Positions 10,206 through 21,358 of a stretch of 64,000 nt of DNA are shown here, in pieces. The stretch lies in contig JAJHZJ010000076.1 of the NCBI GenBank assembly GCA_023548195.1, positions 930,248-994,247 of the forward strand, in the 5' to 3' direction. Origin of the DNA: Bettongia penicillata ogilbyi (taxonomy: Eukaryota; Chordata; Mammalia; Diprotodontia; Potoroidae). The number at the start of each line of letters is the position of its first letter. The stretch's first letter is position 1. Under the pieces are notes generated by a model. The model saw only the letters and a list, made by a program, of their open reading frames with translations. It was not told the DNA's origin and did no database searches. Position numbers and translations under genes: made by a program.

Positions 10206-11655
10206 AAAAAGAGAAAGACTATAACATTTTTTTTAAGTATGCCATTTTCTATCTCTCCCTCTTCCCCTCTTCAGTTCACTAGTCCAGAAACGTACAAACA
10301 TTCTTTGTGCACAAAATGGAAAATCTGAAGGTAAATGTTCCTTTGTTGTGTTTCTTGGTGACTGGACCCTTTCTAGAAATACTAAGTTGAACTTAAATGT
10401 TAATTTACATGATAAAGCATATTTGAAAACTGTCTAAGAATATTGCTTTTATAATGAAGAAAAAGGTCAATGCCATATATATTCTGTATACAACATATTC
10501 CACTACATATATGTGAATAATTAAACCCTATCATGAAGTTTTTAACAATGGGTTAAATATATGATTTAACAAGCAGAAATGGAAACTGACATATAGCAGA
10601 ATACATTTTTTTCCAAACTTCCCTAACGGTGGGTAACACTTTTCTACCCTAGTAGATTATAATCTTTAATAAAAGAATTTTCATTAGGGACAGTGTTATT
10701 TTATATTGGAACGATTTACCTCTCCAGCATGGCTCACAATCATAAGAGGTTGAGTAGAAGATGGATAGCCTGATTGAAAAGGGCATGAGTGGTCCTTGAG
10801 TAATTTTAAATATTTCAAGGATAGACTTCACAAATTGCCTTGGTTTCCTTTTTTTTTTTTTAACCCTGGAGTTAGGGATTTAGTTTGGCCCTTCTATCAT
10901 CCTCTTTAAAATGGACTCAAAGCAGTTAGGAAATTTGTAGTTCCTTTATGAAATACATTACTTCAGAAATTTTAGTTTTCTTAATCATTATCAATTACTC
11001 AAGTTTTGGTCCCCCCTTTTAGATTTCTCTAAGAACTTTAGAGAAAAGCATTTTCCTTTCCTTTCCCTTCAACTTTCTCCCTACCCATCTATAACTTACC
11101 AAGATTCCCTTAGGTTTATTATTCCTGGTCAAAAAGATCAGCTACTGTGCCAATCACATCTATGACTTATTTGTAGCTGAGGAAAAAAAAAACAAAAGCA
11201 GATAAAATAAGTTAGAAGCAAGGAAAGAAAGGAGAAAGAAAAGGGAGGGGAAGGACAGTGAATGTTGCATGAGTAAAAATCTGGATAGGTCAGGCCAAGT
11301 AGGAGAGGAAGAGAGGGGAGAGGAAGGAAAGGAAAAAAAAAAAAAGCTGTCTTTACTAAGGTGTAAACAATTTTTTACCACTTTTCAGCACCTCTATATC
11401 CATATACTTCTCAATTCCCCTTCATTTTTAGCTTTCAGTGACAGTACTGTGCATCCATAATGGGCTATGACACTCCAGACATTCATGGGCAGGATAGAAC
11501 AATTCCACATATTATCAATGGGTTTGTTATTTCCTTCCACTCATCCCCTAGACAAAGTGAAGGAAAGGATAATTAGAATCAATAGCTATTGAGCAACTGG
11601 GTTTGGTGGGAGTAAAGCAAGAGCAATTCAAAGTTAAATGTAAGCAGTCTCTTCC
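10206..11655. other. Unassigned stretch with a purine-rich patch
   Basis: No gene or repeat family recognised. A purine-rich patch lies at about 11178-11345 and a poly-T run at about 10849-10860. The frames at 11160-11381 and 11269-11460 fall on that biased patch. Confidence 0.4.
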
Positions 11656-11659
11656 CCTC

Positions 11660-11660
<1 letters not shown>

Positions 11661-11710
<50 letters not shown>

Positions 11711-11745
11711 ATATATACATATACATATATATGTATATATACATT
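11661..11745. repeat. (AT)n-(GT)n-(ATAC)n microsatellite
   Basis: An AT tract runs from 11663 to about 11695, a GT tract to about 11710, then imperfect ATAC/ATAT to about 11742. Confidence 0.95.
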
Positions 11746-11924
11746 AATGTGTAAAGTAATAAACATTTTTTTCCAATGCAATTTTTTTTCATTTTTTTCT
11801 CATTTGCAAATATTCATTTTTAAATACATCTCTTTCTTTATATCCACGCTTTTCCTCGGCTTCTTAACTGAGTAAGATATCTTTGGGAGAATTATTTTGT
11901 GGCTTATTAGTGGACATCAATATT

Positions 11925-11995
11925 TTTTCCAGCACTTAGCACAAAAGCCTAGCACATGGTAAACATTTATTACATGTTTATGGATTGATTGGAGA
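11925..11995 (+). mobile_element. L2 3' tail fragment
   Basis: 'cagcacttagcacaaaagcc', 'tagcacatggtaaacattta' and 'ggattgattgg' match the L2 tail (cagcgcttagcacagtgcc...aataaatgttta...ttgattg). Confidence 0.65.
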
Positions 11996-14454
11996 GTTTA
12001 TATATTTAAAAAACAACTTACACTTTGAACCTGAAGAAGGAAAAAACTTGAGTACTGCCTTTCACTTGACCTTTGAAATCCTTTTCATCTACTGTGCTGG
12101 ATTTTATTGACCAGCTCACCATGGACATCATCCTTAAATTAAATTGTATTGGCAAAGCAATGAAATTATAATGTTGCTTTACTATTGTGTGATCAGATTT
12201 ATCATGCTTTTTTTTATTCTTCCTATGGATGTAAGTAATTAAGTATTCAAACTGAAGAAGTATCTTTTTTTACTTATACAAGCTCCTTCATTTAATTTAT
12301 ATATTCTAATATAAATTACTTTGAATTTAAAATCAGGAGTCCTCCCCATGTTACCATTTGCCTATTTTTAGAAGGTAATAGGAAAGTACCTTAACATCCC
12401 TCATACCTCAGTTCAGCCTTCAAAGCATTTACTGGAAGGTTGCTTTTGCCATGTAGGAAAGAGTCTATTTCTTTTATTTTACTAAGTTTTATCCTATTAC
12501 TTGGTGTGCCCTCTTGATAATCATAAATTTTGTAATGGTTCCTAGATTTCAAATGAACTATTCTACTATCTAGATGAGTTACTAAATCAATAATGGATGA
12601 TGCACAAATCAGATCTAATAGCTCAAATGCCAATTTGCCTCCAGGTGCCACATACAGTCATTACTGTAATATGAATTGGAGAGAATAGCAAGATATTATA
12701 ATCTTAACAATGGAATTTGCATGCATATTTGAAAGCACATGTATAAGTATATAAAACTACGGACCCACAGGAACAGAGAAGGCAAGTATTGTTTGTTAGT
12801 TCATGTGTTTTGATTTAATGACTATAAAAGTTTCTCTTCTTTGAAAAAAAAATTGAGATGCCACAACCCAGACAGTACAATGGGTTCCTCCATCAGCCTC
12901 CTTCTTTCATAGATCATATTCGATTGTATTCTGATACTGAAACAATGCTTGGCAGTCAAGTGTTAGATGCTGGGGTTCTGAAAGCAGTGATTTTATTTTT
13001 CACTTGGTTTCAAGATTCTGTAGCTGTCAATTTTCACTTCTTTATTCATTTTTATAAAGATTGATAGAGAAGAAATAATCAAAGTGTACAGTAAGCCTTG
13101 GAATTCTAAACAACTAGGCTAACATTAAAACAGAAATTCAGAGTTTTCAAGTTTGCATGCATGAGATAACTAAAATTCACAAGTAAACACAATACACACA
13201 CACAATACAATTAAGCTATTAAGTCTCCCATATTGAAGATATGTGCCAAACAGTCAACTTTGAAAGATTTTCAGATAAATATATACATATTTAAAATTAA
13301 TAGCTGCTATCTTAAATATGTTGGAGTTTTAACAAGCTTAGATGCACCTCTGACTTTAAAAGTCTTTTTCACTTGTAAAGTTGTCTGACCTTCATGCTAG
13401 GAGATTTCCTGTGGAATTCAAAATATTATGCCCTGACAAGGTGATGCTTAGTGGAGATACTATGAGGTATGTTGAAAAATGTTATTATCATTTCTGTTGC
13501 CATTTTGCTTTTTCTCCATGTGATCAAGGGCCAGTGGGTCTTGAAGGGATACTTGCTATGAATGCTTAAAAGGATTAATCTGACCACACATATAAGTTCA
13601 TTACAAAATTCTTTTAGCCTTCTCTTTTTTCTTGTAGGCTTATTGAGTCTGTTTAACTAGGTTTCATGTGTCAGGGGCCTTGTTCTGTTACTGTTTCTTT
13701 CAATTTAGGTATAAAAGACCAAGGATTTAATGAGAAGTATGAGGACAGAAATGAAAACTCTCTTGTGTTATTTCCCACGGGCACACTTCTTTAATTTAAG
13801 AGCAATCAGTTGGATTTATTGTCTTGCTCTAGAGCTTTTATGAAAACCTGAATTTCTGAAGGTTGTGGCCTTTAAGAGGTTAACATATACGAATGTGGGG
13901 ATGGGGAACAAGTCAGAATGATGTTAACTCTAAAATATAGATCCTCAGGCTGATATGGGTTACATGTACAACCATTAAGGTTATACAATTTTCCCAAAGC
14001 CAATTCAGTGAGTTCTCTTGATGTTAGGCTATCCCAAAGATAGGGTAAATCACGGTTGCTTATTACTTTTATTTGGAGGTTTTGTTTGGAGAAAAGGGGT
14101 GGGATTGTTGTGTGGGGAAGTAAAGACTATAATATTGATCACTGAAGTGGTCAAGTGCAGGCTATACTATTGACCATTGAAATGCCTAATTGTCCTACGT
14201 GGAAAGTCAATCATCTTCACTGTCATCTAGTATTTTTCATCTTTAGACACAGGTTAGTTAAGTCATAGAATATAAGATTTGTTATCTGTTTTTTATGTTG
14301 AATTTGCTATTTGAAAAGAAATGAAGTTTGGGGAAAAGTTGATTAGGAGGATGGAGAAGCATATTTTCTCTCCCTAAATATTTGTGGGATTAAAGGGAAG
14401 TCATAGAATCTACTTGAATTCATTTCCCACACTCCTTCCCCGAACCCCTGCAAA
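11996..14454. other. Unassigned AT-rich stretch of 2.4 kb
   Basis: No repeat family or gene recognised. The longest frame, 86 residues at 12391-12651 (minus), has ordinary composition but no motif I recognise. A short CACA run lies at 13191-13206. Confidence 0.4.
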
Positions 14455-14531
14455 GTGAGAGAATTTAACTGAGTGATCTCTGAGGTTCTGTCAAACTTTG
14501 AATGTGACAAAAATACACTTGTCTAGGTCTG

Positions 14532-14680
14532 ATTAAGAGAACAATGAATTAAAGCATTTATTAAATGCTTGATATGTGAAAAGTACTATACTGAGTGCTG
14601 GGTATAGAGCCCTTCTCAAGGAACTGGCATTCTAATGCAGGAGGCAACATAAATGAAAAAGTACCATGATTCTTAGGGTT
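14532..14680 (-). mobile_element. L2 3' tail fragment
   Basis: Antisense tail: 'gcatttattaaatgcttgat', 'atgtgaaaagtactatactg', 'gtgctgggtata', 'tctcaaggaactggcattct' and 'aatgcaggaggcaacat' follow the L2 tail order read backwards. Confidence 0.7.
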
Positions 14681-15444
14681 AAAAGGATGCAAATGGTAAT
14701 TCCTCTCCTTTAATGTAATTTCAGCTGAAAAAAATAAATTAGTTTAAATTATATCACTTTAACTTATTATTAACACATCATTAAATTAACACATCAATAA
14801 ACTTAGAGGATACATCAATTAACATACTAACTAGATTTTAATTTAATATAAACTTTGACCCTGATGGTATTTTCAATCATTTGTCAAAACTCTTCCTTTA
14901 TCTATGACAAAAATCTATTTGTTTGAAAATCAATTTTTCCTATATATTATTACACACACATGTAATTCATGCATACATACATGTTTATGTGAACATATTA
15001 TTTTACATGTATGTGTATGCATGTGTGCATTTATCTATATATATATTTATGTGTATGTAAAAATGTATATGTGTTCTTTTGGTCTAGAAAATTTTTTTTT
15101 ATATAAAAAACTCATGATGAGGGAATCTGGTCTACTAAAGAAGGACAACACTAAAGTATATTAAAAAATATAAATCTATTGAAAATGAATGTTGTGAATT
15201 GAACAAAAAAACTTATTCCAGGAAAAATATAGTAAAAACTTTCTCCTTTTTTTTTAAGAGGGAAAAGTTAGGGACTATTGATATCAGATTTTTTTTTTGA
15301 TGTGTTGATCAGTTTTTATTATTTTTTCTTTTTATTATTTTTGTTTCTTTTCTTCTTTCTAAAATCTCTACTTTAATGGATAACTCTTTGAGAAGAGAGA
15401 GGTAGGAAGATATAGGGGGAAATTAAAAATTCTCAATTATTATT
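14681..15444. other. Unassigned AT-rich stretch with short TATG repeats
   Basis: Imperfect (TATG/CATG)n lies at about 14975-15075, and the 86-residue frame at 14904-15164 runs through it. Poly-T runs occur at 15248-15256 and 15290-15298. No gene recognised. Confidence 0.4.
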
Positions 15445-15690
15445 TAGGGTTTTTTCAGTTATATTTGACTTTGTGATTGCATTTGAGGCTTTCTTGGAAA
15501 AATACACAGGATTGTTTTGTATTTCCTCCTCCAGCTTATTTTATAGATGAGGAAACTGAGGTAAACAGGGTGAAGTGACTTGCCTAGGGTCACAAAGCTA
15601 GTAAATGTCCGCTGCCTTATTTAAACATAGGTGTTCCTGATTCCACTCCTGGTGCTCTATTCACTGTGCCTATTAGCTTTCTAATGTTTT
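15445..15690 (-). repeat. MAR1-like SINE with RTE-type tail, near full length
   Basis: Antisense, complete order: tail 'cagttatatttgactttgtg' (RTE/BovB-like 3' end), 'gaggctttcttgg', 'atgaggaaactgaggtaaac', 'agtgacttgcctagggtcac', 'cttcctgattcc' equivalent, and head 'tgctctattcactgtgcc'. Confidence 0.85.
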
Positions 15691-17066
15691 GATAAGAAAT
15701 ACGAATATGTCATTGCCTGAAAATAGTTTCGCAAAAATAGTATTGGCTTCTAAAATGAGGAACTGACAAATGCATATGCAATGGTATGAAGACAAGAATA
15801 TGTTGATTTGGCACAATTATTATATAATAAAAGAACTGGATAAAACCTTCACTGATTCAAAGGCTTATTAGTGTTTTCTGTCAGTGACACTCTCAGCTCC
15901 ATGACATCCTACTATATGTTGTCAACCAATGCTAATTGATCATTAACTTTTCTAAGCCTAGATTAGACAAAATTAGAGTTAAAATCGAGGAGTTACTAAA
16001 ATCTGAAGAAAAGCTGAAAAAAAGTTGAAAAATATGAAGACATTGAAAATATTTACTTTATGCTTGACAGAAACCTAATGGCCAAATGACAGATAAAATC
16101 AATATTGACATGGCTAAATGTTTTTTGAAAAGTAGATGTGCGTATTTAGGCCATGTTTGTGAAAAGTTCTTTTCTGAATCTAACTAGCAGACCAATTATA
16201 TCAAAACAAAATGATTCCAAAAGGCTGGTAACTGTTACAACCATTTTTTTTTTATTAGAGAAGAAGTTGTTACCAGTTCTTGAGAGTTAAGTTTTAAGTG
16301 TGAGCATTAATACATTGGAAATTGGAAAACAGTATAAATCAATGCTTGATTTCTTGTTTTGATTTCTGGAATTTGAGAAAAGGTTAATAACGAAGATTAA
16401 ACTTAAAAGTGTGTCAGTTTGGGGATGGCCAGGTGTTAAACATTTTATAGGCATCTTCCCATCATTGTGAATGGCACCATTCTTTCACAACATCTTATGG
16501 AAATGGGGGTCAAAAAATGTCAGGTTTTACATAAAATTCAGAAAAATAAAATATTATTAAAAAAAATCTAGTGGTGATAGTGTCACAGGTGGTACAATAT
16601 GTGGAAAAGTAAAACTATGACAGAGAAGAGTCAAACCACCTGGGCAGAATCAACTTGAGAGAGCTATGAAATATGGGAAGTCATTGAAGGACGATATCAA
16701 TATCTATCTAAAAGCAAAGGCAAGGATCTCAAATGTCATATTTTCCAATTAAAGACAAGAAAAGACAACATTTAGAAAGAAATCCACAAAATCAAAGCAT
16801 GGTAGAAATTCTAAGTTCCTTTAAACAATATAGAATAAAGGTCAAATGACTAAGGCGGTAGAAGGAAATCAAAAGGGAAGAAAGCAAAGTTACAATAGCT
16901 CAGTACTCTTCAACCAAATAACCAAATAACAAAAAATAAAAGGAACAATTCAAATGCCAGATAAATATCTGTTTACATAGAGAGAAGTAAAGATATTAAC
17001 AGCAAGATTCTCCAAAGATGGAGGATATGGAAAATTGCTGGGCATCAATATGGTCAAAAGAAGTCC
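15691..17066. other. Unassigned 1.4-kb stretch
   Basis: Neither a gene nor a repeat family was recognised. A-rich in places. A search against marsupial repeat libraries might find decayed LINE coding sequence here, but I cannot support that from reading alone. Confidence 0.35.
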
Positions 17067-17715
17067 AGTGAATGAAGTTTACTCTCATCATATTTGACTA
17101 AAGGAGGGAATAAAATGCACACTCATTTTGGTATGCAAACCTATCTTACAATACAGGAAAGTCGGGGAGAAGGAGATAAGCAGGGTGGGGGGGATGATGG
17201 AAGGGAGGGCAATGGGAGGAGGCAGCAATTTGAAATCAACACTCTGGATCAAAAGAGAGAATAGAAGCAATGGGGGGCAGGATAGGATGGAAGGAAATAT
17301 AGCTAGTCTTACACAACTATTATCGAAGTCATTTGCAAAACTACACAGATATGGCCTATGTTGAATTGTCTGCCTTTCCAAAGGAAATGGATGGGGAGGG
17401 AGGGATGGGGAGAAGTTGGAACTCAAACTTTTAGGAACAACTGTTGAGTATTGTTCTTGCTACTAGGAAATATGAAATATAGGTAATGGGGAATAGAAAG
17501 TTTTGTGGCCCTACAGGACATAAGAGAATATGGGGACAAGAGAAGGGAGGGAGGATAGAAGAGATGGCAGATTGGTGATAGGGAAAATTAGAATGCTTGA
17601 TGTATTGGGGTGGGGGGGAGGGGACAAATGGGGAGAAAATTTGGAGCCCAAAATTTTGTGAAAATGAATTTAAAAAGTTAAATAAATTTATTTAAAAAAT
17701 ATAAAATAAAATAAA
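17067..17715 (+). mobile_element. HAL1 (ORF1-only L1 derivative), 5'-truncated copy F
   Basis: Contains only the HAL1 3' region. It starts at 'gaagtttactctcatcatat' and runs collinear with, and opposite in strand to, the 3' regions of copies A (18.5-19.1 kb) and B (39.0-39.6 kb): 'gcacactcattttggtatgc', 'cagatatggcctatgttgaa', 'ttccaaaggaaatgg', ending 'ggagaaaatttggagccc' and an A-rich tail at about 17660-17715. The flanks 'gtccagtgaa' (17067-17076) and 'gttcagtgaa' (right of the tail) form a probable 10-bp target duplication with one mismatch. The frames over this region are shadows. Confidence 0.8.
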
Positions 17716-18457
17716 ATGTTCAGTGAAGAAATGTGCCAGTTAAATCAAATGAATAAAATGATGTGTAGGTTGGGGAGAGTGGTGAAAGCTCATGTACTGT
17801 CAGTGTTCATGAATATTCTAGCAGTTCATTTAAAGAGATGGCTAAAATTTTAGTTTCTCTGCAAAACTGGAAAATTGAAGAATCTGATGAAGTCCAATAT
17901 GGTTGGTAGAACATTTTATAATAACCTATAAATAATTAGCAAAGCATTTCAACTGGTTCCTCTCCTATTAAGCCTTATTACAACCTTCTTGACAGAAGTC
18001 ATCAAACCTCTAATGCAAAAAAGATAAAAATATCTGTGATAAAACCAAATAAATATATATATACCTATTGTATGTCTATATAATTTAGACAAAATATTCG
18101 CATATTGCATCACTAAAAAATTATATAAACACTTGTAAAAATCATGATATTGTCTGAAGAAAATAAAAGTATAAAAATTCATAGGCCAATAATGGGCAAG
18201 TTATTATCAATGTAGAATTTACTGAACAAGGTGTGCAACATCTCATAAAATTTATGATGGTTATCTCAGAGCAACTCATATTTTATTCACCAATTATAAA
18301 TATATAAATTACATTCAAATATAATGAGAATACTAGAGTATTTGATAGCTATATGAAAATGCTCTCTAAAATATTTCACCAATATAGTAATATAAAGAAC
18401 AATTATATAAAATATGTCACATTTTATTTTTAGAAAAGCCCATTATTGTTCTGCCTA
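17716..18457. other. Unassigned AT-rich stretch
   Basis: Lies between HAL1 copies F and A. No family recognised. Confidence 0.4.
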
Positions 18458-18474
18458 CCTTTAAATTAATTTTT
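18458..18474. repeat. Target-site duplication, left, HAL1 copy A
   Basis: 'cctttaaattaattttt', identical to 21342-21358. The first two C and the last T may be shared with the element ends. Confidence 0.9.
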
Positions 18475-19501
18475 TTTTAAATTTTATTTATTTATTTAAT
18501 TTTTTACAGTCATTTTCACAAATTTTTGGGTTCCAAATTTTCTCCCCTTTTATCCCCTCCCCCCACCCCAATACCCCAAGCAATCTAATTTTCCCTATCT
18601 CCAATCTGCCCTCTCTTCTGTCATCTCTCCCTTCTCTTGTCTCCATCTTCTTTTCTCCTGTAGGGCCAAATGACTTTCTATTCCTCATTAACTGTATGTC
18701 TTCTTTCCTAGTAGCAACAACAATACTAAACAGTTGTTCCTAAAACTTTGAGTTCCAAATTCTCCCCATCCCTCCTCCCCACCCATTCCCTTTGGGAAGG
18801 CAGGCAATTCATTATAGGCCATATCTGTGTAGTTTTGCAAATGACCTCCCTGATATTCATGTTGTGTAAGACTAACTGGATTACCATCCCTCCTAACCTG
18901 CCCCTCATTGTTTCTCTTCTGTCTCTTGATCCTGTCCCTCCCCAAGTGTTGACTTCAAATTGCTCCCTCCTCCCTTTGCCCTCCCCTCCATCATCCCCGC
19001 CCTTGCAATATCTCCTTCTCCCCCACTTTCATATACTGTAAGATAGGTTTTCATACCAAAATGAGTGTACATTTCACTCGTTCGTTTACTCAAATGTGAT
19101 GAGGGTAAACTTCTTGTTTTTTTTTTTTTTTTTCTCAGCTCTCCTCTTTTTCCCTCCACTAAGAAAAACTCCTACCTTCCTCTTAAATGACATATAGTTA
19201 CCCCCTTCCCTTTCCCTCTCTTTCCTCCCCCTACATTTCTCTCTCACCATTTACCTTAATTTCTTTTAAGGTATAGTCCCATCCTACTCAGTTCAATCTG
19301 TGCTCTCTATCTCTGTATGTGTGTGCATGTGTGTATGTGTGTGCACGTGTGTACATGTGCATGTGTGGTCCCACCAACTACCCAGATACTGAAAAGTTTT
19401 AAGAGTTAGAAATATTGTCTTTCCCTGTATGAATGCAAACAGTTCACTTCTGGTAAGTCCCTTAAGACTTCTCTTTGGTGTTTACTTTTTCATGCTTCTT
19501 C

Positions 19502-20602
19502 TCATTCTTGTGTTTGAAAGTCAAATTTTCTTTTCAGCTCTGGTTTTTTCATTAAGAATGATTGAAAGTCCTCTGTTTCATTGAAAGACCATATTTTCCC
19601 TTGAAGTATTATACTCAGTTTAGCTGGGTAGGTGATTCTTGGTTTGAGTCCTAGTTCCTTTGCCTTCTGGAATATCCTATTCCACGCCCTTCGATCCCTT
19701 AATGTAGAAGCTGCTAGATCTTGGGTTATCCTGATTGTATTTCCACAGTACTGGAATTGTTTCTTTCTAGCTGCTTGCAAGATTTTTTCCTTGAGCTGGG
19801 AGTTCTGGAATTTGGCCACAATGTTCCTAGGAGTTTCTCTTTTTGGATCTCTTTCAGGTGGTGATCGATGGATTCTTTCAATACTTATTTTGTCCTCTGG
19901 TTCTAGAATGTCAGGGCAGTTTTCCTTGATAATTTCATGGAAGATGATGTCTAGGCTCTTTTTTTGATCATGAGTTTCAGGTAGTCCCATAATTTTTAAA
20001 TTGTCTCTCCTGGATCTATTTTCCAGGTCAGTTGTTTTTCCCATGAGATATTTCACATTCTCTTCCATTTTTTCGTTCTTTTGGTTTTGTTTGGTGATTT
20101 CTTGGTTTCTCATAAAGTCATTAGACTCTATCTGTTCCATTCTAACTTTGAGAGAACTATTAAATTCAGTGAGCTTTTGAGCCTCTTTTTCCATTTGGCT
20201 TATTATGCTTTTGAAAGCATTCTTCCCCTTATTGGCTTTTTGAACCTCCTTTGCCAATTGAGTGAGCCTATTTTTCAAGGTGTTAATTTCCTCAGCAATT
20301 TTTTGGGTTTCCTTTACCAAGATATTGACCCGTTTTTCATATTTTTCTTGCATCTCTGACATTTCTCTTCCCAGTTTTTCCTCCACCTGTCTAACTTGCT
20401 TTTCAAAATCCTTTTTGAGCTCTTCCAGGGCCTGAGCCCACCTGCCACCCCCCTGGGGTGTCTGGGGTACTGAGATCCCGCCCTCCACGTCTTTCCCTGA
20501 TGGCAAGGATACGTCCTCGTCATCAGATCCGAAGGTTCAGATCATTTGCATTTGTTGGAAAAAACTCTCTAAAGTCTTATTTTTCTTCCCTTTTCTAGGC
20601 AT
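19502..20602 (-). pseudogene. HAL1/L1 ORF1 protein, full length with one in-frame TGA
   Basis: RNA-binding chaperone of the L1 ORF1p family, which forms trimers on its own RNA in the cytoplasm. The authentic ATG appears to be at 20602 (peptide M-P-R-K-G-K...), matching the start M-P-K-K-G-K in old copy C. The frame holds 366 codons but codon 22 is TGA (20537-20539); downstream the frame is open for the remaining ~344 codons. Numbering from 20506: coiled coil about residues 26-160, RRM about 168-257 (L-K-I-M-G-L-P-E; R-N-I-V-A-K-F), C-terminal domain 258-322 with R-I-T-Y-P-A-K-L-S, as in mammalian ORF1p. Apart from the TGA no frameshift is seen. The stretch from 20506 opens on TTG and should not be taken as a real start; the next in-frame ATG is near 20362. 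Confidence 0.85.
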
Positions 20603-21320
20603 TTTCCCAGCCAGTTACTTGACTTCTGAGATTCCTTTCCACCCCCGCCTGGATCTGCCTAGCTAGTGCTTGGCCTCTGAGATTTAAATGGGCTTTCCTC
20701 CTGCCGGCTGTCAATCAGTGAGCTTTAGTTCAGGTGCTGGGGTGGGGGGCCTGCCTCCCAGGCTCAGTTCCCTCGGGGCTTTAAGCAGAAGCTTTCAGTA
20801 ATAGAGCGGGGTGGGGGCAGGGCTGTCTCCCAGGCTCAGCTCCCTCAGGTTTTATGCAGGAATCTTCCATAATGAAGATCCTGCCTGCTGCTGGGGGATT
20901 CCTGAGTCCCGGTCCGCTGCCGCCTCAGCTGCCGCCCACACCTCTGCCACCGCCGCTTCCTCCCAAGGGGGCCGGAGTCACGGAGACGCCCTGCTCCCCC
21001 TCTCCTCCAGCCCGGCCTTCTCTCTCACTGACCTGTAGCTTCTGTGGGCAGAGGGACTTTCCTGGCTGCCGGAGCTCCCATCTCTAAAGCCTGCTCGGAT
21101 CAGCTTCTCTGGGGCCGTGGCCAGGGCAGCGCTGGGGGTGGGGTCCATTTTCCGGAGTGCAACGGACCCTGGGGACGGGTCTCCAGGGCTCCCTGGAACG
21201 GAAATCTCTTCCACTCCGTTTCTGCACACCTTGTATTGACCCAGAAGTTATGGGGGTCTCTTTTTACATTAATTCTATGGGCTTTGGTTTCGGAGCTCGT
21301 AAATGTGCATCCTTCTACTC

Positions 21321-21330
21321 CGCCATCTTG
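21321..21330 (-). promoter_or_regulatory. YY1-like site at the 5' end of HAL1 copy A
   Basis: Minus-strand 'caagatggcg' at the extreme 5' end, matching the YY1 core (AAnATGGCG). Human L1 carries a YY1 site at a similar position that helps set the transcription start, so this is inferred to be part of an internal promoter. The same bases are kept in copy B (41943-41952) and worn in copy C. Confidence 0.6.
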
Positions 21331-21341
21331 GCTCTGCCCCT

Positions 21342-21358
21342 CCTTTAAATTAATTTTT
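21342..21358. repeat. Target-site duplication, right, HAL1 copy A
   Basis: 'cctttaaattaattttt', identical to 18458-18474. Confidence 0.9.

Larger units (their letters stand above)
18475..21341 (-). mobile_element. HAL1 copy A, near-complete ORF1-only L1 derivative
   Basis: A ~2.87-kb insertion on the minus strand bounded by a perfect 17-bp target duplication. Read 5' to 3' (right to left): a GC- and CpG-rich 5' UTR (about 20603-21341), starting with the L1-like 'agccaagatggcgg' block; ORF1 (19502-20602); a ~1-kb 3' region with polypurine tracts; and an A-rich tail (T-rich at 18471-18500 on plus). No ORF2 is present between ORF1 and the tail, which defines the HAL1 class. Such elements have no polymerase and depend on L1 ORF2p in trans. 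It closely matches copy B (most of the ORF1 region differs at only a few positions per hundred). The perfect duplication points to a comparatively recent insertion. Confidence 0.9.

Noticed and set aside
12391..12651. 86-residue minus-strand frame with gene-like composition
   Set aside because: No motif, no splice context I could defend and no related frame nearby. Kept as unassigned DNA.
20506..20506. TTG as the start of HAL1 ORF1
   Set aside because: An in-frame ATG at 20602 with a conserved N-terminus in copy C is the better start; TTG is only where the frame opens after the TGA.
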